Shown here: piece by piece, positions 44,017 through 53,717 of the stretch
Position numbering within the stretch: the first letter of the stretch is position 1
Layout: every line of letters starts with the position of its first letter
Assembly: GCF_001641285.1 (NCBI RefSeq)
Contig: NZ_CP014841.1
Coordinates: 3,374,501 to 3,438,500 of the forward strand
Direction: 5' to 3'
DNA from: Dyella thiooxydans
Lineage (GTDB): Bacteria > Pseudomonadota > Gammaproteobacteria > Xanthomonadales > Rhodanobacteraceae
DNA length: 64,000 nt
Notes under the pieces: generated by a model
What the model saw: the letters and a program-made list of their open reading frames with translations, nothing else
Database searches by the model: none
What the model was told of the DNA's origin: nothing
Position numbers and translations under genes: made by a program

Positions 44017-44243
44017 ACGTGCCTGAGGATATCGACCTCGATCAGGTTATCGGGCATAAGTGCTGCTCAGAAAGCCAACTGGCGCCCTTTGGGTACGGGC
44101 CCGCTGCGGTGGCAGCTGAGCTGATCCATAAAGCCAAGTACAGCACCAATCATGCGGTGGATGTCAGCCACCGGATTGAGCGGGCCGCCGAAAAGGCGTT
44201 GGACGAGTCTAGGGATGATCTGCTCCTAGTGCTCAGTTTGTAG
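43983..44243 (+). CDS. short hypothetical protein at the island edge
   Basis: An 86-residue reading frame (MAHGTFLRCC ... SRDDLLLVLSL) with a mixed, protein-like composition overlaps the end of the AIPR gene tail to tail by 18 bp. It has no recognised family and could be the remnant of a longer gene cut at the attachment site. Coding status is uncertain. Confidence 0.3.
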   Translation: MAHGTFLRCCPDVPEDIDLDQVIGHKCCSESQLAPFGYGPAAVAAELIHKAKYSTNHAVDVSHRIERAAEKALDESRDDLLLVLSL

Positions 44244-46046
44244 GACTGGTGTCTGGCTCCTGCGCTCGGGAACTGCAGTCGGCAGTGCCGAATAGGCTGC
44301 AGCCCGGACCGTATCCCAGCACTCAGGCTTCTTAGCCCACTCAGACACCATCCGGCCGTTGGCGCTCTGATGCAACACAGCATTCACCTGCACGGCAAGA
44401 GCACGCAATGCATCCTTAAGAGGTTCCGAAATATCCTGTTGTAACCAAATTCGGTCTAGGTCGATCTCGCTACCGTGCCTGTGCGCCAACACTGATATGA
44501 GATAGGTTGCTACGTTGCCTTGGAAGGCGGGGAACATGGGGCGAACCAGTGATTGAACCCTGCGATAGATGATGGCTTTGGCGACCATCTGTTTGAACGC
44601 GCGAACGTCAGGCATCAAAAGCTCTCCTTGCTGCTCCTTTTCTTTGAGATCGTCCGTGAATTCAGTGAAATTCTTCTGGGCGCCGAGGCTAACTACATGG
44701 GGCTTTCCTGCCCATGTATTGAGATACTTCGCGAGGTCCGTCTTCGTAATACGCCTTGACGGCGGGATGACGACAGTCTTGAGCTGGCGGTACCGGGCAG
44801 GTGTTGCGCCCTCGCGCGCCAGCGTCGTCGCGTAGCTTCCAGCCGCCCGTTCGTAGAACCAACGCCCAACACCGTCGGGACAGTATGTCGTTGTAGCGAG
44901 CTTCTCGATCTCAATATGGAAAGGTGTGTTGGCCGAAAGGTCGGACTGGCGAACGGCGTTCTGGCTGTTGGCGTAGCGAGAGATATCAGCGATCAGCGTC
45001 TCCTCCGTGGCAGCGTTATCCGACTTCAGGATGATGACCTTGGCTGGTACCCTCACTTTCGCCAAGTCAATGCCCGCATGCTTCTTGGCAGTGAAATAGA
45101 TCGAAGCTGTCGTTTGACCGCCGTTGACGATCTGCATGCCTTTGAGCCAAGCCAATCCATGGCTCCCATCCTGAGTGCGCGCCAGGTTGGCTTCATCTGC
45201 GACGATTACGATGCCATTGTTGTATGCCATGAAGCGGTCAGGGGCGGTCCGTAGCGTATCGCGGATTCCGCGGTTCACCTTGCCAGAGGCGCTCAGGAAT
45301 GAGCGAACGTTGGCTTCCAGCAGGCGGGCGCCGAACTTCTCGTAGATAAACCGGAGTGTCTCTCCCGGAATAGCGGTGAGTGCGTAGTCGTAGTCCGCCT
45401 CACCTGGCACGTAGACGCAGGGGATGGCGCTACCCGACACATCAATAAAATTTACGACAAGCTCATCGCGAGGCTTTCCTTCGGACCAATGCCGATGCAA
45501 ACGTTCAATGTCCATGACCTCGAGCTTCACTGTCTTTCCCTGTATCTCGCGCGCCTTGAAGTTCTTTGACTTCGCCACGGCGTCGGTCAGTACATAGACG
45601 CGGATCTGGTCGAGCTTGGTGTAAGTTTTTTGGATCGTGACGGCTAGCTCGTATACCTCGCTGGAGGGATCAATCGCCGATGCCAGCTTTCCCTCTGCGC
45701 ACTTGGCGAGAAACCGCAGACATTGCTCGGCGGCAGTCTTTGCCTCACTGTCTGGGATTGATTGCACTGTGTCTTTACCGTGGTACAGACACACGAAGAG
45801 GTCTAGCTGGTCGCCATCTTCGGAAACGGCGTAGCCACTGATCTTGACGTTGGCGCTGCCTGCCTTGGCCGTGTAGTGACAGACCTGAGGTTCGAAGGTC
45901 ATGCCGATCTCAGCCATGTGCGCCATGACGATCTCTGCAAAAACGGATTCGTCATAGGGGTACGGTGACGCCGCTGAGCTAAGACGATCGGCGATTTCTG
46001 CCTGCACGTCCGCCCGGGTCTGGGCTAGAAAATCTTTCAGATCCAT
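44226..46046 (-). CDS. AIPR-family protein (abortive-infection phage-resistance type)
   Basis: The 606-residue protein contains the AIPR domain core: ANVRSFLSASGKVNRGIRDTLRTAPDRFMAYNNGIVIVADE (about 245-285) and GMQIVNGGQTTASIYFTAKK (about 303-322). A charged C-terminal half follows. Before the core, ISGYAVSEDGDQLDLFVCLY (about 69-88) resembles the nuclease-like N-terminus seen in some AIPR proteins, but I could not confirm catalytic residues. AIPR proteins were linked to phage abortive infection and recur in restriction-type operons. It is the last gene of the operon, 3 bp after the DUF4420 gene. Likely an effector or nuclease partner. Confidence 0.85.
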   Translation of the reverse strand: MDLKDFLAQTRADVQAEIADRLSSAASPYPYDESVFAEIVMAHMAEIGMTFEPQVCHYTAKAGSANVKISGYAVSEDGDQLDLFVCLYHGKDTVQSIPDSEAKTAAEQCLRFLAKCAEGKLASAIDPSSEVYELAVTIQKTYTKLDQIRVYVLTDAVAKSKNFKAREIQGKTVKLEVMDIERLHRHWSEGKPRDELVVNFIDVSGSAIPCVYVPGEADYDYALTAIPGETLRFIYEKFGARLLEANVRSFLSASGKVNRGIRDTLRTAPDRFMAYNNGIVIVADEANLARTQDGSHGLAWLKGMQIVNGGQTTASIYFTAKKHAGIDLAKVRVPAKVIILKSDNAATEETLIADISRYANSQNAVRQSDLSANTPFHIEIEKLATTTYCPDGVGRWFYERAAGSYATTLAREGATPARYRQLKTVVIPPSRRITKTDLAKYLNTWAGKPHVVSLGAQKNFTEFTDDLKEKEQQGELLMPDVRAFKQMVAKAIIYRRVQSLVRPMFPAFQGNVATYLISVLAHRHGSEIDLDRIWLQQDISEPLKDALRALAVQVNAVLHQSANGRMVSEWAKKPECWDTVRAAAYSALPTAVPERRSQTPVLQTEH

Positions 46047-46049
46047 GTA

Positions 46050-47063
46050 TCAACAGACTCCGAGTGTCTTGAGGACCGTTGCCAGATCAGCACGATCCTT
46101 GGAAATTGCGTCCAGATCGAGCTCGTAGCGCGCGCTCCGAACTTCAGACGGAACGTTGGTTGGCACAAGGCGCGGGGTATCCTCTTGAACTGCGAGGTAG
46201 TTCATCCCAACAACAGCAAAGCGACGGACATAACGACTGGCCGACTCCTTTCGATATCCCGACCGCGCCAGCCGAACTTCGAATGTCGTTGCGGCAGACG
46301 TATCTGGCTCCAGATCGCAACGAATATCTGCAACAGCATCGGGCAGCGTCAGGCCAGCACTGGTTTGCACCAGACGCACTGCCGCTACATAGAGGGGGCG
46401 GATCACAGACGTGTCGAGCTGTTCGAGACTCCCGATCCGCGCAATGAACGGACCACCGGCCGCGGTTGTCTTCACCTCAATGGCGCCGGGCGGAAAGGCA
46501 AAGTCCTGCAGACCGTCAAGCGGACCGACCCATGCGTCTGCGACAATGTGGCAAGGAAGGTGGTGCAGTAGAGCGCGAAGCACGCAAAGCTCACCGAAAA
46601 GGCCGATCTCCTCGTCCGGCGACAAGACCCCATCGCCCGCGCGCCGCATAAATTCCTGCCAAGCGATAACACGAGCGAGCACGGCTGCCACAAGTCCGTC
46701 AGCTCCGCTGCTCTCCCCGTCTCGTAAGACCCCTAGGATGTCGGCGGCCATCATCTCGAAAAATCCTTGGTCGGCACCAGCCTCCCGATAAAGGGCGAGC
46801 CATGACCGGCCAGCCTCATCTGGGATATCAGCGCGGGCAACAGTGAAGCCTCTCCCCTTGGGGAGCTGGGCGTCGGGTGGAACCCTCGCCCCGTTTACGC
46901 CGACGAGAATCGCCTCAAGGTTTTCGGGAAGCCTTCGCCCAGCACGGAGCACGTAACAGCTGCCCTGCTCAACACGTATAGAGCGCCAGCCAGCCTGCTC
47001 AGCCTGGCCGTCCAAAGCGCGCCAAGCTGCGGCGAGCTGGTCCAACTCACTCCGAGGGAACAT
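46050..47063 (-). CDS. PD-(D/E)XK motif protein (DUF4420)
   Basis: The 337-residue protein has the signatures EEIGLFGELCVLRALL (about 151-166, Glu 158), GPLDGLQDFAF (Asp 187) and AIEVKTT (Glu 196, Lys 198). Together these form a PD-(D/E)XK nuclease active site. DUF4420 proteins accompany Z1-domain ATPases in restriction-like operons and are probably the DNA-cutting subunit. Its start lies 17 bp inside the Z1 gene, indicating translational coupling. The C-terminal third has no recognised domain. Confidence 0.88.
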   Translation of the reverse strand: MFPRSELDQLAAAWRALDGQAEQAGWRSIRVEQGSCYVLRAGRRLPENLEAILVGVNGARVPPDAQLPKGRGFTVARADIPDEAGRSWLALYREAGADQGFFEMMAADILGVLRDGESSGADGLVAAVLARVIAWQEFMRRAGDGVLSPDEEIGLFGELCVLRALLHHLPCHIVADAWVGPLDGLQDFAFPPGAIEVKTTAAGGPFIARIGSLEQLDTSVIRPLYVAAVRLVQTSAGLTLPDAVADIRCDLEPDTSAATTFEVRLARSGYRKESASRYVRRFAVVGMNYLAVQEDTPRLVPTNVPSEVRSARYELDLDAISKDRADLATVLKTLGVC

Positions 47064-49926
47064 ATTCCTGCTCCCAGAGGACGTTATTCACCTTGTACTC
47101 GACTTTCATAACCGAACCGCTTCCTGGGAAGCTGATGCCGAAAGCAACCACTGGGATGTCGCTTTCAAGTTCGACCTTCGCCCCCGCGGGATCAAGTACA
47201 TAGAGCATCAGCAAGCCTCGCTCGGGATGCGCCGTTACATTGGCGGCCCCGTGACCGCGCACCTGGCGAATGGCAGGTCCCGAAGGCTGTGTCGGCTCCT
47301 TGACCGTTGCCGAGCCCTGAGTGTCAGGCTTGCGAGCCAGCTTCGTCAGCGCCAGTGCAGCCTCCCATTGGTCGATATCAAGATCGATCGATTCATCCTT
47401 GGGATCGAGCAATACGCCAATCGCGTAGCGGTCAGAAAGCTCGGGATTGCCCGCACGCGTTGCCATGTTCACCGTTACGCCTTCTGCGAGTTGACATGGC
47501 TTCCCGGTCTGGAGGCCTATCAGGGCAACAGTCCACTCAGTCAGCTCCCCTCCTAAAGACATCGCGCGGATGAACTCGGAAAGCATTACGCTGTTGACTC
47601 GATGTGAATCGGGGTGCGTTCTGAACCCGTACATGAAGTCAGCCACGTCGCCACCGGAGACCTTTTTCCAAAGGTAGCCCGTCCACTTCTGCACTTCTGA
47701 GCCCCGCCTGCGCTCCGGATCGGTTTCGTCCGGCGTCCCCAGAGAAGAGATGAAGCGCTTTGTCGCATCAAGGTTGTGAATGAGCTCTCTGGAACGGCGG
47801 AAGAGGGAAACTGACTGCAAAAGCTGCCCGCTGTAAGAGATCATTAGACTCTTCGCAGCGCGCATCTTTACCTGCGAAGTGACCATAAGAATAGAATGAG
47901 ACTGGACCTTGAGCCCGTATTCGCGGGGTGTCGCGCCGGAGCTGGCCATGAAGTCAAACTCTTCGCGAAGCTCGGCGGCCGCGTCCGTTATGTGGCCAAA
48001 CCATTTAACGAGTTCCGACGTGGTGTAGAGCCGACAGAGGTCCAAGTACCCTGGACGGTATCCGAACCAGCGACCCATCTGCATCAACGTGTCGTACATT
48101 CTGGATGCACGCAAAAAGTAGCTCGTGCACAGGCCCTCGAGTGTTAGTCCACGTGCGAGCTTGTCTCCGCCGATGGCGATGACTTTGAGGCCCTTTGCTT
48201 CATTCTCTGCGTAATCGAGGACGTCCTTTGCAGTCCCGTTGATGGTACGAACCTCAATGTCTTGCAGCACCTCAGGGAGTGCAGTCACGAGCTCGTCCCA
48301 CGTAGAGTCCTCGCCGGCAGAGATCAGACCTTGCTCCCGAAGCTGAGCGGTCGTTGGGAGAAAGTCAGTTATCCATAGATGTTTCAGGCGATTGAGTATG
48401 GGCTGGTCGTCTATCTGGCGGATCAGCCTTTGCTTCAGATGGCGAACGTACTCATCGATCTGGGCATGAACCTCATTCTGGACCAGGGTGAAGCGGGTTA
48501 CGTGAACTAGCATTGAGCTGTGCTCGCGAGCTTGGCCCCGCAGTACACGGGCGGCACATGCGAGAACGAAGGACTCAATGGCTTCCCGAAGACTAGGTGG
48601 CAAGCTCTCCTCGGCGCTCCATCGCGGCACATGGCCATTCGAATGCTTTTGCGGCATCCATCCGGACTCCCCATCAGCCTTGATGTAGTCGCTGACTTCA
48701 TGGACAAGGGGAAGCGCGGACTGACGATTCTGCGCTGAAGCTGTCCCAAACAACGTAGCAGGACCGACATAGTTTGAAGGCGCGGCAAGGTTGTGAATGA
48801 AGGCTGCCGGGAACAGGTCGGGCCCTTCCTGACGGGTCTCGCCGCGCTCGTGGATGAAGATGTTGGCGAATGGTGTAGCGGTATAGCCAACGTATGCCGA
48901 ACGAGAGAACGAATGCAGGATTCGACGTATCAGCTTGTTGATGACGGTTGGATTGTGCTCGTCGTCGGGCTTGCCTGTATCGGGATCGAAATCCTGCTCT
49001 TGGGTGTCGACGGAAGCATGGTCCGCCTCATCATCGATGATCAGAAGCGGAAGCTTTGTGACCACCTTCCTCACGCGCGGAAGCGGGTCATTATCGGCAG
49101 CAGCATCGTCGTCCGGACGTTGTGTGTCTGCGACATGGTTCTGGATCCAGCGTAACAGCTCACTAAGGACCGATTTGTTCTTCTTGACCACGAACAGCCA
49201 GGGCCGTTGCTCAGGCGAGATGGCGAGATGCTTAGCTACCTTCTTTCCGAAATCGCCCGTATTCAGACGCGTGGTGGCGCAGTTCGGAAAGATGGCCTGG
49301 TCGGTATCAATTTCCCCCACGCCGACCGGACGCAGCGGGTCGCGGACACTCGTGTCGTATCCGAGAAACCCTTCTTCTAGGCGAATCTGCGTCTGGGAGC
49401 GGAGGTTGTTGTGCAATCCCGCTAGGACGATGATCACCTTGTACTGGGCATCGGCGGCCTTGCAGACCAACCCGGTGTAGTGGCCTGTTTTGCCGGACTG
49501 CACGTGACCAACGACCAAGCCGCGCCTGTCCCATGGCCCTTGCCGACAAGGGTCCTCGAGCATCCCAAGAACTTTGTCCGTAGATGTATCAAGCGCGTCG
49601 ACAGCCTTCCAAGACAACTTCTTCTCAAGAAGTTCCCTGTAGCGCTGCCAATAGAGCCAGTCACGCTTGCGCGCGGCATCAAGCCAAGCGACATGGCCGG
49701 CGTCGCTGACCATGGTCACGTCCTCTCCCACCCAGAGACTGAAGCGCCGGATAAGTTCGTCGGTGACCGCGTTTCGATCGAGCCCCTCACCCCACTTCGG
49801 ATTCATCGCTAGAACGACGTCGATCTTCTTCCCGATGAGGGCAGGTGTGATGGCTGATTTCTGGTCCTCGTCCATGAGCAGTTCCTGCACGAACTTGACG
49901 ATTCGGACCTCGGTAGCGTTCAGCAC
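47047..49926 (-). CDS. Z1-domain superfamily-II ATPase
   Basis: The 959-residue protein has helicase-like motifs in order: Walker A GHVQSGKT (140-147), Walker B LLIIDDEADHAS (DDEAD at 298-302), motif III YVGYTATPFANIF (about 345-357). The Z1 signature follows, IAIGGDKLARGLTLEG (585-599) with YDTLMQMGRWFGYRPGY (612-628, arginine finger). Z1 proteins are SF2-type ATPases found with MutL-like ATPases, DUF4420 nucleases and cytosine methylases. They are thought to translocate or remodel DNA. GTG 49926 overlaps the preceding gene's stop by 7 bases. Its C-terminus overlaps the DUF4420 gene. Confidence 0.9.
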   Translation of the reverse strand: MLNATEVRIVKFVQELLMDEDQKSAITPALIGKKIDVVLAMNPKWGEGLDRNAVTDELIRRFSLWVGEDVTMVSDAGHVAWLDAARKRDWLYWQRYRELLEKKLSWKAVDALDTSTDKVLGMLEDPCRQGPWDRRGLVVGHVQSGKTGHYTGLVCKAADAQYKVIIVLAGLHNNLRSQTQIRLEEGFLGYDTSVRDPLRPVGVGEIDTDQAIFPNCATTRLNTGDFGKKVAKHLAISPEQRPWLFVVKKNKSVLSELLRWIQNHVADTQRPDDDAAADNDPLPRVRKVVTKLPLLIIDDEADHASVDTQEQDFDPDTGKPDDEHNPTVINKLIRRILHSFSRSAYVGYTATPFANIFIHERGETRQEGPDLFPAAFIHNLAAPSNYVGPATLFGTASAQNRQSALPLVHEVSDYIKADGESGWMPQKHSNGHVPRWSAEESLPPSLREAIESFVLACAARVLRGQAREHSSMLVHVTRFTLVQNEVHAQIDEYVRHLKQRLIRQIDDQPILNRLKHLWITDFLPTTAQLREQGLISAGEDSTWDELVTALPEVLQDIEVRTINGTAKDVLDYAENEAKGLKVIAIGGDKLARGLTLEGLCTSYFLRASRMYDTLMQMGRWFGYRPGYLDLCRLYTTSELVKWFGHITDAAAELREEFDFMASSGATPREYGLKVQSHSILMVTSQVKMRAAKSLMISYSGQLLQSVSLFRRSRELIHNLDATKRFISSLGTPDETDPERRRGSEVQKWTGYLWKKVSGGDVADFMYGFRTHPDSHRVNSVMLSEFIRAMSLGGELTEWTVALIGLQTGKPCQLAEGVTVNMATRAGNPELSDRYAIGVLLDPKDESIDLDIDQWEAALALTKLARKPDTQGSATVKEPTQPSGPAIRQVRGHGAANVTAHPERGLLMLYVLDPAGAKVELESDIPVVAFGISFPGSGSVMKVEYKVNNVLWEQEYVPSE

Positions 49927-51440
49927 GTTCCATTTTCTCCTTGATCCGCTGCCATGTCCGGCAGTGCATTGACTAGCTCGGGATGGAGGTTGAAAGGTTC
50001 AGTCTGCAGAAGCTGCTTTCGGGCCCTATCTGGCGACATTCCCTTCCGGTTCACCATGTTCCGGTAAAGAACCTCCAGTACCTTCTGGACCTCAGCTGGA
50101 GGCTGGTCAGCAAAGCCCGTTCGTGGAGTCTCTGATTTCTCTACTGTGTCAAGCCAGATTCGCTGTACGGGAATCGTCTCTTCCAGCACCCGGAGCATCG
50201 CTTCAATACTCGTACCCAGCGCGCCGGCCTCTTCCATCACGGCTCTCACAGCCGGGTGTGCTCGGTAGACGCGATATCGGACGCCGCCCGGAAAGTGGTC
50301 AGCCTGCCATGCCTGGGCAACCGGCTCGTTCTGTCCACGCCGGATAGGCTGGCCTCGGTGGGCGAAGACGCGTCTGGCCCGCTCCCTAATGTCCTCGGCG
50401 AGCCGGACAACACCCTCCCGGACCGAGACCGGCGGCCTCGCGGTCGATTTACGGATGTCGATTTTCCATTCTGCGTCGGCACTATTAGGGATGTCGAGAC
50501 AGATACGCGCTAGCCGATACGGCTCTTCCTTCGTCCACGGGCGCCCTCGCCCCAATCCAAGCCAGCTTCCCGCAAGCAGAAGGCGACGGTTCCGATACAC
50601 ATAGAAGCCCTGCTGAGCGGTCCAGCCGTCTGGACCCGCCGCGAGTTCGAACTGCTTGCTATCAAGCTTGTCCTTGTGGGGCAGGACATATCCCTGAAGA
50701 ACGATAGGCCCGTGGGCACTGCTGAGTCTGACGATCGGCGAAGCCCAAGTAGCTGGGTGGGTGCTCAGAAACGGATCCCAAGGGCTGATCGGCGTGCCGT
50801 TGATCGTGATCTGCAAGCGCTCGGCAGAGCCGTCAAGGTAGCGGTGAAACACCATGGCAAGGTGACGCTCCACCCTATCAATGAGATCAAGAAAATCTTG
50901 CTTGGTCGTGCCTCGGGTCACGACACGGTCAAGCACCTCCCAAAGCACGAGTGTTCCTGTGGGCTTACGGTCTGGGGCAGTGATGCGTGATTCGGAACCA
51001 GGAGTACACCCTTCCAGCAGATCCCAGCCGCCATCGGCCTCAGCAGCGAGTGCATCGAGATCCCAGCGCAGACAACTTGATTCGGTGTGTGTCCAACTGG
51101 CAACGGTCAGACGCCGACATTGAGAGAAAGAGGCTGTCTTCAGACCTAGGCCGAATCGCCCGAGATCGCTTTCCGCGCGCACGTGCAGGGGGTTCCGGTC
51201 ACCAAGTCGCATCGCACTCTCGAGATCCGCATCTCCCATTCCGCTTCCATCATCGAGAACCGATACCCAGCTGTCGTGCCCTGCCCAGCCGAAAACCACG
51301 TCGACGTGACGTGCACCGGCTGAGATGCTGTTGTCGATGATGTCCGCCAGAGCGGTTCCCGTCGTATATCCCAGGCCGCGCAGCGCCTCGATCATGGCGC
51401 TGGCACGCGGGGGAACACGGCGCCTTCCGGAGTAGGACAT
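49920..51440 (-). CDS. GHKL ATPase of the MutL/MORC/Hsp90 type
   Basis: ATG 51440 with GGGAG upstream overlaps the sigma gene's TGA by one base. The N-terminal ATPase shows GTALADIIDNSISAGA (motif I; Asp 33 where most relatives have Glu, and Asn 37), VLDDGSGM (61-68) and DLGRFGLGLKTASFSQ (92-107). The rest (to 506 residues) contains a transducer-like region with RISPWDP-like loops and a C-terminal helical part. MutL/MORC-like ATPases recur in restriction systems with Dcm-type methylases, Vsr and Z1 proteins. They probably act as ATP-dependent DNA clamps or signal switches. The E-to-D change could slow hydrolysis; that is inference. Confidence 0.85.
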   Translation of the reverse strand: MSYSGRRRVPPRASAMIEALRGLGYTTGTALADIIDNSISAGARHVDVVFGWAGHDSWVSVLDDGSGMGDADLESAMRLGDRNPLHVRAESDLGRFGLGLKTASFSQCRRLTVASWTHTESSCLRWDLDALAAEADGGWDLLEGCTPGSESRITAPDRKPTGTLVLWEVLDRVVTRGTTKQDFLDLIDRVERHLAMVFHRYLDGSAERLQITINGTPISPWDPFLSTHPATWASPIVRLSSAHGPIVLQGYVLPHKDKLDSKQFELAAGPDGWTAQQGFYVYRNRRLLLAGSWLGLGRGRPWTKEEPYRLARICLDIPNSADAEWKIDIRKSTARPPVSVREGVVRLAEDIRERARRVFAHRGQPIRRGQNEPVAQAWQADHFPGGVRYRVYRAHPAVRAVMEEAGALGTSIEAMLRVLEETIPVQRIWLDTVEKSETPRTGFADQPPAEVQKVLEVLYRNMVNRKGMSPDRARKQLLQTEPFNLHPELVNALPDMAADQGENGTC

Positions 51441-53575
51441 CACTCGGGATCTCCCTTCTGGTTGGATGGCGTCGACTCGCCGATGAACGGGTGGAGCATT
51501 CCTGCGGTCGAAGGACGCCGCAGGCGCGCAAGCCCCTTGCTCTCAAGCTGACGAATTCGCTCTCGCGTCACGCCAAAGTACTGGCCTACCTCCTCAAGCG
51601 TTCGGCACTCGCCGCCGTCCAATCCGAACCTGTAGACGAGAACCTGGGCCTCCCGCTCCTTCAGCGTTTCTAGCGCATCCTGCAGTGTGCTTCTGAGATT
51701 GGCCACAATAGCGAGAGTATCGGCCTGCCTCTCTTCATCATCTTTGACTTCAAGAACGTGGGCCAGAATTTCGGGGGCTTCGTCCCAACAACATACTTCA
51801 GGGACCGACAGTGCTTTCCGCACCTCTCCCTCATCCATGCCGGTCCGCGATGCGATCTCTTCATACGATGGATCCTCAACGCCAGCGGCATCCAGTATGC
51901 GGCGCACAGCATTCACCTTGTTGATCTTCTCCCGCATGTGCACAGGCACACGGATCATGAATCCCGAATCGGCGATAGCTCGTGTGATTGCCTGTCGGAT
52001 CCACCAGGTCGCATAGGTGGAAAACTTGAAGCCACGCCGGTAATCAAATTTTTCGACTGCGCGCAGGAGGCCTAGATTGCCTTCCTGAATAAGGTCGATT
52101 AGTGGAATCCCGGTCCCCATGTACTTTTTTGCAATCGAGATTACCAGCCGGTAATTGGCGTCTGCCATCTGGGAGTACAGCCGGCGGATCGCCTCAAGTG
52201 GCGCGGAAAGATCACAGTCGTGATCTCCCTGGTCCCTGAGGTGTTCCGCCACCAGCCTTATGAACGCGGGAGTCGGCTCCAGAGCAGCAAGATGGCTCCT
52301 GATGTCACCTGTCAGAGGCGCTGATGCAGTGGAGGAGGAAGCTGACTCTCGGAGAAGTTCGACTCGCTCTGCAAAGGCATGGATTCGACTCGATTCGGCG
52401 CTAACATGCGCGCCGGCATCATCACCGATGTCGTCCTCCGTAGCGCCGTCGTCTTCGTCGTTGTCCTCGGTCCCAGGACCCTCATCCACCAGACGGGTAA
52501 GACCAGATGGTGCCCTTTGGCCAGTGAGGATGGAGGTTCCGACCTCGATAGCCGCAGCGGTGCCGGTTGGTGAGGTTGCGATGGTGTCGAGTGCGCGTCC
52601 AAGTGCGGTCTCTACCGCGCTCCCAACTCGCTGTTCGTCGTCACGAGTGAAGAGCCCCTTTGAGCGGATGTCAGCAACAAACCTTGTTAGCGGATCATTG
52701 AGTCTGGCCGACATGTCCTCTAGGTAAACGAACGCATCTTCTAGGGTTTCTGAGTACTCCTCGGGAACATCACGTTCCTCATCCGGTATCAGCCACTCCT
52801 CGTCGTCGTCGTCGATGACAGCGCCGAGCTCACCCAGAAGCCGCATCAGATGGTCAGGGAAATCCGGGTCAAGCTCACTCTCGGTGGCGTAGGCATACCG
52901 CGCCAATCGTGTTGCCGGCACTATTCCATAGTCGATCGCGTCAGAAAGCAGGCCCTCCAGCAATGCCCTCTCGGCAGGATCCAGAAGGCGCGTACGTCTC
53001 CGATCGCGCAGTGAAGCGGGTAGGTCAACTTCGACGTCAAGCCAGTCCCCATCTAGGTCGACTGCTTCGTGTGTACCGATCTGCGCTTGAAGAATGGTTG
53101 CTTCGGTCAGGCAGTCAGCGTCATTGCCGGGCGCTTCAACAGGGTCTTCCGTCTCCCAATCTCCGAGACTGGAGTCGTCATCTGCGGATGATTCTGAGGC
53201 GGACCCCTCACCCGAGGCCGCTAGTTCAAGCCGGATTTCATGAGTCTTGTGGCCTGGCGTATCTGTAGCGGCATTCCCTCCTGCCGCGAGGAGGAGTTCA
53301 GCAATATCAGGTCGGTCGGCTGCTTGTGCAATTGTTAGTGCGGTGTTCCCGCTGTTGTCTTTCGCATGGATGTCGGCACCGCGCTGGAGTAGAAGGGCAC
53401 ACAGGTCTAGGTAACCTTTTTGCGCCGCAATCATCAGCGGCGTCCGGCCGATGCTGTCCCGGCAGTCGACCGGGCGCCCGCTCTCCAGATGTGTTGCCGC
53501 ACCCTCAGTGTCGCCATGCGTCAGCGCCATTCGGAATAGAGGATGCATCGGCGTAAATTCCTGTACCGCATTCAT
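51440..53575 (-). CDS. RpoD-like sigma-70 factor with N-terminal ankyrin repeats
   Basis: The 711-residue protein is a fusion. Residues about 10-100 form two or three ankyrin repeats ([27 protein letters not shown] and [25 protein letters not shown]). Residues 195-285 resemble sigma region 1.1 ([16 protein letters not shown] ... [16 protein letters not shown]). About 305-400 is a region 1.2/non-conserved-like acidic stretch. Residues 471-540 are region 2 ([44 protein letters not shown]), 541-615 region 3 ([12 protein letters not shown]), and 625-688 region 4 with [20 protein letters not shown]. All key primary-sigma residues look intact. It sits inside the defence operon, coupled to the GHKL gene, and is not the housekeeping rpoD by context. 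A dedicated transcription role or phage-sensing role is inferred. Confidence 0.9.
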   Translation of the reverse strand: MNAVQEFTPMHPLFRMALTHGDTEGAATHLESGRPVDCRDSIGRTPLMIAAQKGYLDLCALLLQRGADIHAKDNSGNTALTIAQAADRPDIAELLLAAGGNAATDTPGHKTHEIRLELAASGEGSASESSADDDSSLGDWETEDPVEAPGNDADCLTEATILQAQIGTHEAVDLDGDWLDVEVDLPASLRDRRRTRLLDPAERALLEGLLSDAIDYGIVPATRLARYAYATESELDPDFPDHLMRLLGELGAVIDDDDEEWLIPDEERDVPEEYSETLEDAFVYLEDMSARLNDPLTRFVADIRSKGLFTRDDEQRVGSAVETALGRALDTIATSPTGTAAAIEVGTSILTGQRAPSGLTRLVDEGPGTEDNDEDDGATEDDIGDDAGAHVSAESSRIHAFAERVELLRESASSSTASAPLTGDIRSHLAALEPTPAFIRLVAEHLRDQGDHDCDLSAPLEAIRRLYSQMADANYRLVISIAKKYMGTGIPLIDLIQEGNLGLLRAVEKFDYRRGFKFSTYATWWIRQAITRAIADSGFMIRVPVHMREKINKVNAVRRILDAAGVEDPSYEEIASRTGMDEGEVRKALSVPEVCCWDEAPEILAHVLEVKDDEERQADTLAIVANLRSTLQDALETLKEREAQVLVYRFGLDGGECRTLEEVGQYFGVTRERIRQLESKGLARLRRPSTAGMLHPFIGESTPSNQKGDPE

Positions 53576-53679
53576 GGTGCAATGTCCGCCGCCATGAGTC
53601 CGTCTAATACAGGCGCGCCAGCAGTTGACACGTGCTGTGCCTTACGAACCGACCCGATATGAACTGTCTCGCCCACCAT
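53572..53679 (-). CDS. possible 35-residue leader peptide before the sigma gene
   Basis: ATG 53679 opens a 35-codon frame whose TGA overlaps the ATG of the sigma-ankyrin gene (ATGA). It fills the only gap of the defence operon, between the methylase stop (53718) and the sigma start. The ribosome site is weak. It could be a translated leader setting sigma expression, or chance. Confidence 0.3.
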   Translation of the reverse strand: MVGETVHIGSVRKAQHVSTAGAPVLDGLMAADIAP

Positions 53680-53717
53680 ATTCGCTAGTAGTCCCTTACG
53701 CTCTTTGCCGTTGCCGG

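Noticed and set aside
51440-53575. Housekeeping rpoD displaced into the island
   Set aside because: The sigma core is RpoD-like, but rpoD normally lies with rpsU/dnaG. Here the gene has an ankyrin extension, overlaps the GHKL gene and sits in lower-GC accessory DNA.
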